From contig RKAY01000079.1 in the NCBI GenBank assembly GCA_014846205.1, positions 1 to 10,703 of the forward strand: a DNA stretch of 10,703 nt, in the 5' to 3' direction. The position numbers and the translations under genes are program-made. The notes below the pieces were generated by a model. It was not told the origin of the DNA and did not search any database. It saw only the letters and a program-made list of their open reading frames with translations. The stretch comes from Collinsella aerofaciens. Its GTDB lineage: Bacteria; Actinomycetota; Coriobacteriia; Coriobacteriales; Coriobacteriaceae. Positions 7,322-10,703 of the stretch are shown piece after piece (positions within the stretch are counted from its first letter, which is position 1; each line of letters begins with the position of its first letter).

Positions 7322-7327
7322 ATTATA
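7322..7327 (-). promoter_or_regulatory. Possible -10 box for the distal kinase gene
   Basis: On the - strand a perfect TATAAT lies about 35 bases upstream of the start codon, after the preceding terminator. No good -35 sits 16-18 bases further upstream; TTGATA is 23 bases away. A GTTAC direct repeat flanks the box (near 7303-7308 and 7332-7337). The gene probably has its own, perhaps activator-dependent, promoter. Confidence 0.4.
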
Positions 7328-7409
7328 TTCCACGTAACGACAAAAGGCTATATCAACTCGGCGAACGGTGTGGAACGCGTGAAGCGCGGCTCCGAGGTTC
7401 GAGTGGGAC

Positions 7410-7446
7410 AAAAAAAACGGCGCCCCGGTCGAAACCGGGACGCCGT
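7410..7446 (-). terminator. Rho-independent terminator after the proximal PfkB kinase
   Basis: On the - strand ACGGCGTCCCGGT pairs with ACCGGGGCGCCGT over 13 bp (one T-G wobble) around a TTCG tetraloop (7430-7433), followed by a run of eight T. It starts 26 bases after the kinase stop at 7473. This is one of the strongest terminator shapes possible and marks the end of the ptsI-kinase transcript. Confidence 0.95.
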
Positions 7447-7472
7447 ATGCGCACGAGTTTGTCGCGTTTCGC

Positions 7473-8405
7473 TTACTTGCGATCGAGCTTGCGGACAGCA
7501 ACGCGCTTGCTGTACTCGTCAACGTGACCGAAGTCGCCGATGCCCACGGACTCGGCAACGTTAGCGCCGGTGGCCATAGCGAGCTTCATGGCCTCCTCGA
7601 CGTTGTCGCGATCCCTGTACCACTTGTGCAGGAACGCAGCGAGGGTGCAGTCGCCGGCGCAGACGGAAGAGACCAGCTTGATGTTGAACTCACGCTTGGC
7701 GTACCAAATGTCCTCGCCGTTGGAGAAGTAGGCGTCGCCACGGCTACCACGAGTGAGCAGCACGTTCTGAACGCCAGCGTCGTGAGCCATCTTCATGGCA
7801 ACGCGGACCTCGTCGTCGGTGTCGACCGGCACGCCGAAGATGGCCTTCATCTCGTGATGGTTCGGCTTGATGAGCAGCGGCTTCTTGTGAGCGAGCTCCT
7901 TGAGCTTGTCGGAGGACAGGTCCAGGACGACGTCGGCGCCACGGGCCTGAGCGTGCTCCATGACCTTTGCCAGGAAGTCAGGCGTAGCTTTGGGAGGCAC
8001 GGAGCCAGAGACGATCAGGCACTCAAGATCGCCCGCGGTGTCCAGGATGTTGTAGAGCTCCTCCTGGTGCTGCGGCGTGATCGGGGCGCCGGGGTTAAGG
8101 ATGCCGTACTCGTGCTGACCATCGTTGACGTAGGTGTTGATACGCGTGATGCCGTCGGTCCAAACCGGGCGGCACAGGCAACCCAGGTTCATGACTTCCT
8201 CGACGATGAACTTGCCCGTGAAGCCGGCGAAGAAGCCGAGCGCGACGGTGTCGACACCCATCTTCTTAAAGGCGAAGGACACGTCGAGGCCCTTGCCGTT
8301 GGCCGTGTAGCTGGCCGAGCCGGTGCGGACGTTCTCGTCGGGCTCGAGCGGAGAGCTCGAAACCGTCATGTCGACAGCCGGGTTAGCGGTTAGCGTGTAG
8401 AACAT
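7473..8405 (-). CDS. 1-phosphofructokinase-family hexose-phosphate kinase (PfkB superfamily), ptsI-proximal paralog
   Basis: This 310-residue PfkB-superfamily kinase follows ptsI after 74 bases with no clear terminator between them, so it is probably cotranscribed and acts on PTS-derived sugar phosphates. Visible motifs are TANPAVD (6-12), GKGLDVS (37-43), VWTDGITRIN (81-90), SGSVPPK (133-139), KPNHHEM (180-186), TRGSRGDAYF (218-227) and CAGDCTLAAF (249-258, catalytic Asp252). It differs from most of the family in two signature places: Cys replaces the first Gly of GAGD, as in the neighbouring paralog, and Asp41 replaces the Asn of GKG-x-N, which contacts the sugar phosphate in E. coli PfkB. 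The ATG at 8403-8405 has AGGGGG about 8 bases upstream, inside a small inverted repeat. Fructose-1-P, tagatose-6-P or another phosphohexose are all possible substrates. A terminator follows. Confidence 0.88.
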   Translation of the reverse strand: MFYTLTANPAVDMTVSSSPLEPDENVRTGSASYTANGKGLDVSFAFKKMGVDTVALGFFAGFTGKFIVEEVMNLGCLCRPVWTDGITRINTYVNDGQHEYGILNPGAPITPQHQEELYNILDTAGDLECLIVSGSVPPKATPDFLAKVMEHAQARGADVVLDLSSDKLKELAHKKPLLIKPNHHEMKAIFGVPVDTDDEVRVAMKMAHDAGVQNVLLTRGSRGDAYFSNGEDIWYAKREFNIKLVSSVCAGDCTLAAFLHKWYRDRDNVEEAMKLAMATGANVAESVGIGDFGHVDEYSKRVAVRKLDRK

Positions 8406-8406
8406 T

Positions 8407-8462
8407 TACAGTACCCCCTGTATATGTGAGGGCCGCGTGGCCGGCCCATTCCAACCACGCGG
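8407..8462 (-). promoter_or_regulatory. ptsI-kinase intergenic hairpins, one holding the ribosome site
   Basis: Two inverted repeats fill the 74-base gap. CCGCGTGG and its complement (8455-8462 and 8433-8440) form an 8-bp stem with a 14-base loop and no T-run, so it is more like an RNA stability or processing hairpin than a terminator. TACAG/CTGTA (8418-8422 and 8407-8411) form a 5-bp stem one base before the kinase ATG, placing the G-rich Shine-Dalgarno in the loop and stem edge. Confidence 0.45.
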
Positions 8463-8479
8463 TTACCTCTGATACCAAA

Positions 8480-10183
8480 TTAGCGAGCTGCGGACTCGAG
8501 CAGTGCCTTGACCTCGGCGGCGGTGTTGCAGGCGAGCGCCTTCTCGGCGAGCTCGTCGCACTCGGCCTTGGTCCACTGGCTGATGGTCTTGCGGGCGCGC
8601 AGGATCGACGGAGCGCTCATCGAGAACTCCTCCAGGCCCCAGCTGATCAGCAGCGGCTCGAGCAGCGGATCGGCAGCGGCCTCGCCGCACATACCGACCA
8701 TGATGCCGGCCTTCACGCCGCTCTCGATGATGTTCTTGAGCGAGCGGAGCACGGCGGGATAGTACACCTGGTACAGGTTGGAGATGGTGTCGTTGCCACG
8801 GTCGGCGCACATGGTGTAGCCGATCAGGTCGTTGGTGCCGATGGAGAAGAAGTCGGCGACCTCGGCCAGACGGTCAGCGAGCAACGAAGCGGCGGGCGTC
8901 TCGACCATAATGCCGACCTCGATGTTCTCGTTGAACTTGCGACCCTCTTCGGTCAGTTCGGCCTTGCACTGCTCGACGAGCTCCTTGACGGCCACGACCT
9001 CCTCGACGCAAGTGACGAGCGGGATCATGATCTTGATATCACCGAAGGCGCTAGCGCGCAGCAGGGCGCGGAGCTGGACCTTGTACTGGTCGGGATTGGC
9101 CAGGCAGTAACGCACGGCGCGGAAGCCCATGAAGGGGTTATCTTCCTTGACCATGTGCAGATACGGAATCTCCTTGTCGCCACCCACATCGAGCGTGCGG
9201 ATGATGACCGGAGCGCCCTTGAGCGCGCTGGCGACCTTGCGGTAGGCGTTGAACTGCTCCTCCTCGGAAGGAAGCTCGGCAGAGTCCATGAACAGGAACT
9301 CGGAGCGGAACAGACCGATAGCCTCGGCGTCGTGATCGAGCGCGTTGGGCACGTCATCGGGGTTACCGATGTTGCAGGCGATGATCTTCTTGATGCCATC
9401 GGCAGTCACGGACGGCTTGCCACGGAAGGCCTCGAGGGCTGCCTTCTCGGCAGCGAAGGCCTCGGCTTTGGCGGTGTAGGCGGCAAGCGTCTCCTCGTCG
9501 GGATCGGCCTCGACAACACCCTTACCACCGTCGACGACGACGGTCATACCGTTGCGAAGCGCGGTGCAGCTGTTGGCAACCGAAAGGACAGCCGGGATCT
9601 CGAGGGCGCGCGCGATGATCGCGGAGTGCGACGTGCGGCCACCGGTCTCGGTGACGATACCGGCAACGTGGGCCTTATCGATCGTGGCGGTCATGGACGG
9701 CGTAAGGTCGTGCACGACGACGACGGTGTTCTCGGGCAGGACGGAGAGGTCGACGACCTCCTTGCCCAGCAGCTCGGCCAGAATACCGGTGCGGATGTCG
9801 GCGATGTCGGCCGCGCGCAGACGGAACATCTCGTCGTCCATGGACAGGAACATGTTCTCGAACATGGTCGAGGTGTCCATGAGCGCCTGCTCGGCGCAGG
9901 TGCCGCCGTCGATGGCGGCGTTGATGGCGTCGGTCATGCCCGGGTCCTGAGCCAGGACAATGTGTCCGCTCATGATCTCGGCCTCGGCCTCGCCCACCGT
10001 CTCCTTCATGTGGTCGGCCTGAGCCTGGGTCTTCTCGCAGAAGACCGAAAGAGCAGTCTGATAGCGCTCCTTCTCTGCTGCCGAATCAGCAACCTCATGC
10101 GGTTCAAACGTCAAGTCGGGATCGACGGCGACCATGACGGTGCCGATACCGATTCCCTCGGATGCGTTGACTCCCTGATACAT
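8480..10183 (-). CDS. ptsI: PTS Enzyme I (PEP-protein phosphotransferase)
   Basis: Enzyme I takes phosphate from phosphoenolpyruvate and passes it to HPr, the first step of all PTS sugar uptake, in the cytoplasm. The 567-residue length is normal for the family. The N-terminal HPr-binding/phosphohistidine part includes GGRTSHSAIIAR (181-192) with the active His186. The C-terminal PEP-binding barrel has GLFRSEFLFMD (290-300), the DNPFMGFR loop (348-355), MVETPAA (426-432), NDLIGYTMCADRGN (451-464) and the catalytic Cys499 in MCGEAAADP. I start at ATG 10183 because it lines up with the start of E. coli and Bacillus Enzyme I and has AGAGG 7 bases upstream. A second ATG two codons earlier (10189) with GGAG 6 bases upstream is equally usable. 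ptsH lies upstream, separated by a terminator-like hairpin and a possible promoter. Confidence 0.97.
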   Translation of the reverse strand: MYQGVNASEGIGIGTVMVAVDPDLTFEPHEVADSAAEKERYQTALSVFCEKTQAQADHMKETVGEAEAEIMSGHIVLAQDPGMTDAINAAIDGGTCAEQALMDTSTMFENMFLSMDDEMFRLRAADIADIRTGILAELLGKEVVDLSVLPENTVVVVHDLTPSMTATIDKAHVAGIVTETGGRTSHSAIIARALEIPAVLSVANSCTALRNGMTVVVDGGKGVVEADPDEETLAAYTAKAEAFAAEKAALEAFRGKPSVTADGIKKIIACNIGNPDDVPNALDHDAEAIGLFRSEFLFMDSAELPSEEEQFNAYRKVASALKGAPVIIRTLDVGGDKEIPYLHMVKEDNPFMGFRAVRYCLANPDQYKVQLRALLRASAFGDIKIMIPLVTCVEEVVAVKELVEQCKAELTEEGRKFNENIEVGIMVETPAASLLADRLAEVADFFSIGTNDLIGYTMCADRGNDTISNLYQVYYPAVLRSLKNIIESGVKAGIMVGMCGEAAADPLLEPLLISWGLEEFSMSAPSILRARKTISQWTKAECDELAEKALACNTAAEVKALLESAAR

Positions 10184-10208
10184 TCCCATTCCTCTCTCCG
10201 TGCCATGT

Positions 10209-10237
10209 GATAAAGCGTTTTGCCATATCCATGACAA
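10209..10237 (-). promoter_or_regulatory. Possible internal promoter for ptsI
   Basis: On the - strand TTGTCA (10232-10237, five of six matches to TTGACA) and TTTATC (10209-10214) are 17 bases apart. The -35 overlaps the T-tract of the preceding hairpin. It would start transcription about 20 bases before ptsI, allowing ptsI expression independent of ptsH. The -10 is weak. Confidence 0.4.
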
Positions 10238-10271
10238 AAGAGCGCAGCTACCTTGATACAGGTCACTGCGC
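10234..10271 (-). terminator. Terminator/attenuator hairpin between ptsH and ptsI
   Basis: On the - strand GCGCAG and CTGCGC (10266-10271, 10242-10247) pair, and ACCT and AGGT (10260-10263, 10250-10253) pair inside them, with a 2x2 internal mismatch. The hairpin is followed by TCTTTTGTC (10233-10241). The T-tract is interrupted, so termination is likely partial, giving more HPr than Enzyme I message. Confidence 0.65.
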
Positions 10272-10316
10272 CCCCAAATATGAACTTAATTGTTCAACAT
10301 GCGACCCGTTTGAGTT

Positions 10317-10580
10317 CTACTCGCCAAGACCGCTCTTGATGAGCTCGATGGCAGCAGCCAGAGCCTCGGCCTCGTCGGCGCCGTCGCACTTGACCTCGAC
10401 CTCGGTACCGCAGGGGATACCAGCAGCCATGAGGGCCATCGGGGACTTGCCGTTAACCTCCTTCTCGGGGGTGACGACCGTCACGTCACAGGCGTACTTG
10501 CCCATGGTGGAAGCGAACAGGCCGGCCGGACGCATGTGCAGACCCTGAGGATTAACGAGGGTAGCCTTCTCAGAAACCAT
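10317..10580 (-). CDS. ptsH: Phosphocarrier protein HPr
   Basis: HPr accepts phosphate from Enzyme I on a histidine and passes it to the EIIA domains of sugar permeases. The 87-residue length is standard. The active-site motif GLHMRPAG (13-20) places the phosphorylated residue at His15. The regulatory position Ser46 lies in NGKSPMALMAAG, so the HPr kinase target residue of Gram-positive bacteria is kept, although the usual KSIMGVM surroundings are changed to KSPMALM. Whether this organism uses Ser46 phosphorylation cannot be told here. The ATG at 10578-10580 has AAGGAG 6 bases upstream. That ribosome site is complementary to the leader (see the regulatory entry). ptsI follows 133 bases downstream. 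No sugar-specific EII genes lie nearby, so this is the general PTS pair. Confidence 0.97.
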   Translation of the reverse strand: MVSEKATLVNPQGLHMRPAGLFASTMGKYACDVTVVTPEKEVNGKSPMALMAAGIPCGTEVEVKCDGADEAEALAAAIELIKSGLGE

Positions 10581-10583
10581 AAT

Positions 10584-10631
10584 TGACTCCTTTTTTGTGT
10601 TTAACCCCTGTCGTGCATGCGGCAGGAGTCA
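10584..10631 (-). promoter_or_regulatory. ptsH leader with Shine-Dalgarno-sequestering complement
   Basis: On the - strand the leader segment TGACTCCT (10624-10631) is the exact reverse complement of AGGAGTCA (10584-10591), which contains the ptsH Shine-Dalgarno. Pairing would hide the ribosome site. The same leader bases can instead pair as ACTCCTG (10623-10629) with CAGGGGT (10604-10610), a competing hairpin that frees the site. The geometry is that of a two-state translational switch. No known riboswitch class is recognised. Confidence 0.45.
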
Positions 10632-10648
10632 GATTCACGACGTTGTTT

Positions 10649-10654
10649 ATATTA
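10649..10654 (-). promoter_or_regulatory. Possible -10 box of the ptsH promoter
   Basis: On the - strand TAATAT (10649-10654), overlapping TATAAA (10646-10651), lies about 70 bases upstream of ptsH. Upstream spacing gives only a poor -35 (TGAAAA, 16 bases away). The position leaves room for the leader structure described at 10584-10631. Confidence 0.35.
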
Positions 10655-10703
10655 CCTCACATCAAACGGATTTTCATTGTGTTTCGGACGAATTATTGGA
10701 CGG

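Noticed and set aside
8426..10210. A 594-codon open frame on the + strand opposite ptsI
   Set aside because: It mirrors ptsI, has no recognisable domain, and its length is explained by GC-rich codon use on the real strand. ptsI has every catalytic motif.
10655..10684. A CACA...TGTG pair upstream of ptsH as a CRP-like site
   Set aside because: The half-sites are in the opposite arrangement to a CRP site and the spacing is wrong.
1..10703. CRISPR arrays, insertion sequences, phage or defence genes
   Set aside because: No regularly spaced repeats, transposase, integrase or defence-type domains were seen in any real frame.

Overview
The window looks like chromosomal DNA of a high-GC, Gram-positive anaerobe, most likely Collinsella or another member of the Coriobacteriia. 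This rests on the GC-rich coding sequence, the protein styles (a two-gene FtsX/MacB-type exporter without TolC, ptsH-ptsI followed by PfkB kinases) and recalled resemblance to Collinsella proteins. It is an inference, not a database result. The genes tile almost the whole window. No gap between genes exceeds about 190 bases, apart from a 396-base stretch (4400-4795) that holds a tRNA gene with its promoter and terminator.

Left block, + strand (1-2232): the tail of a HlyD/MacA-like membrane-fusion protein, then an ABC ATPase and an FtsX/MacB-type permease. The genes overlap by 1 and 4 bases, so they form one translationally coupled exporter operon. Next comes a long imperfect inverted repeat (2237-2323) between convergent genes. 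Everything to its right is on the - strand.

Middle block, - strand (2336-6190), in order of transcription: a CCA-adding enzyme (cca), a tRNA-Glu(CTC) gene with its own promoter and a strong terminator, a YbhN/LPG-synthase-TM-type polytopic membrane protein, and a TetR regulator. The regulator has a possible operator in its own upstream region.

Right block, - strand (6355-10580), is a sugar phosphotransferase (PTS) and sugar-phosphate kinase cluster. ptsH (HPr) is followed by a terminator-like hairpin and a possible internal promoter, then ptsI (Enzyme I), then a PfkB-family kinase in the 1-phosphofructokinase style, closed by a TTCG-tetraloop terminator. A second, paralogous PfkB kinase follows with its own leader and terminator. 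Enzyme I and HPr move phosphate from PEP to sugar-specific permeases, none of which is encoded here. The two kinases would phosphorylate the resulting sugar monophosphates for glycolysis.

The genes are mostly ordinary housekeeping and transport genes. The observations most worth checking are a leader-to-Shine-Dalgarno complementarity upstream of ptsH that competes with another hairpin, the transcription break between ptsH and ptsI, a shared Gly-to-Cys change in the PfkB signature of both kinases plus an Asn-to-Asp change in one of them, and the intergenic palindrome at 2237-2323.
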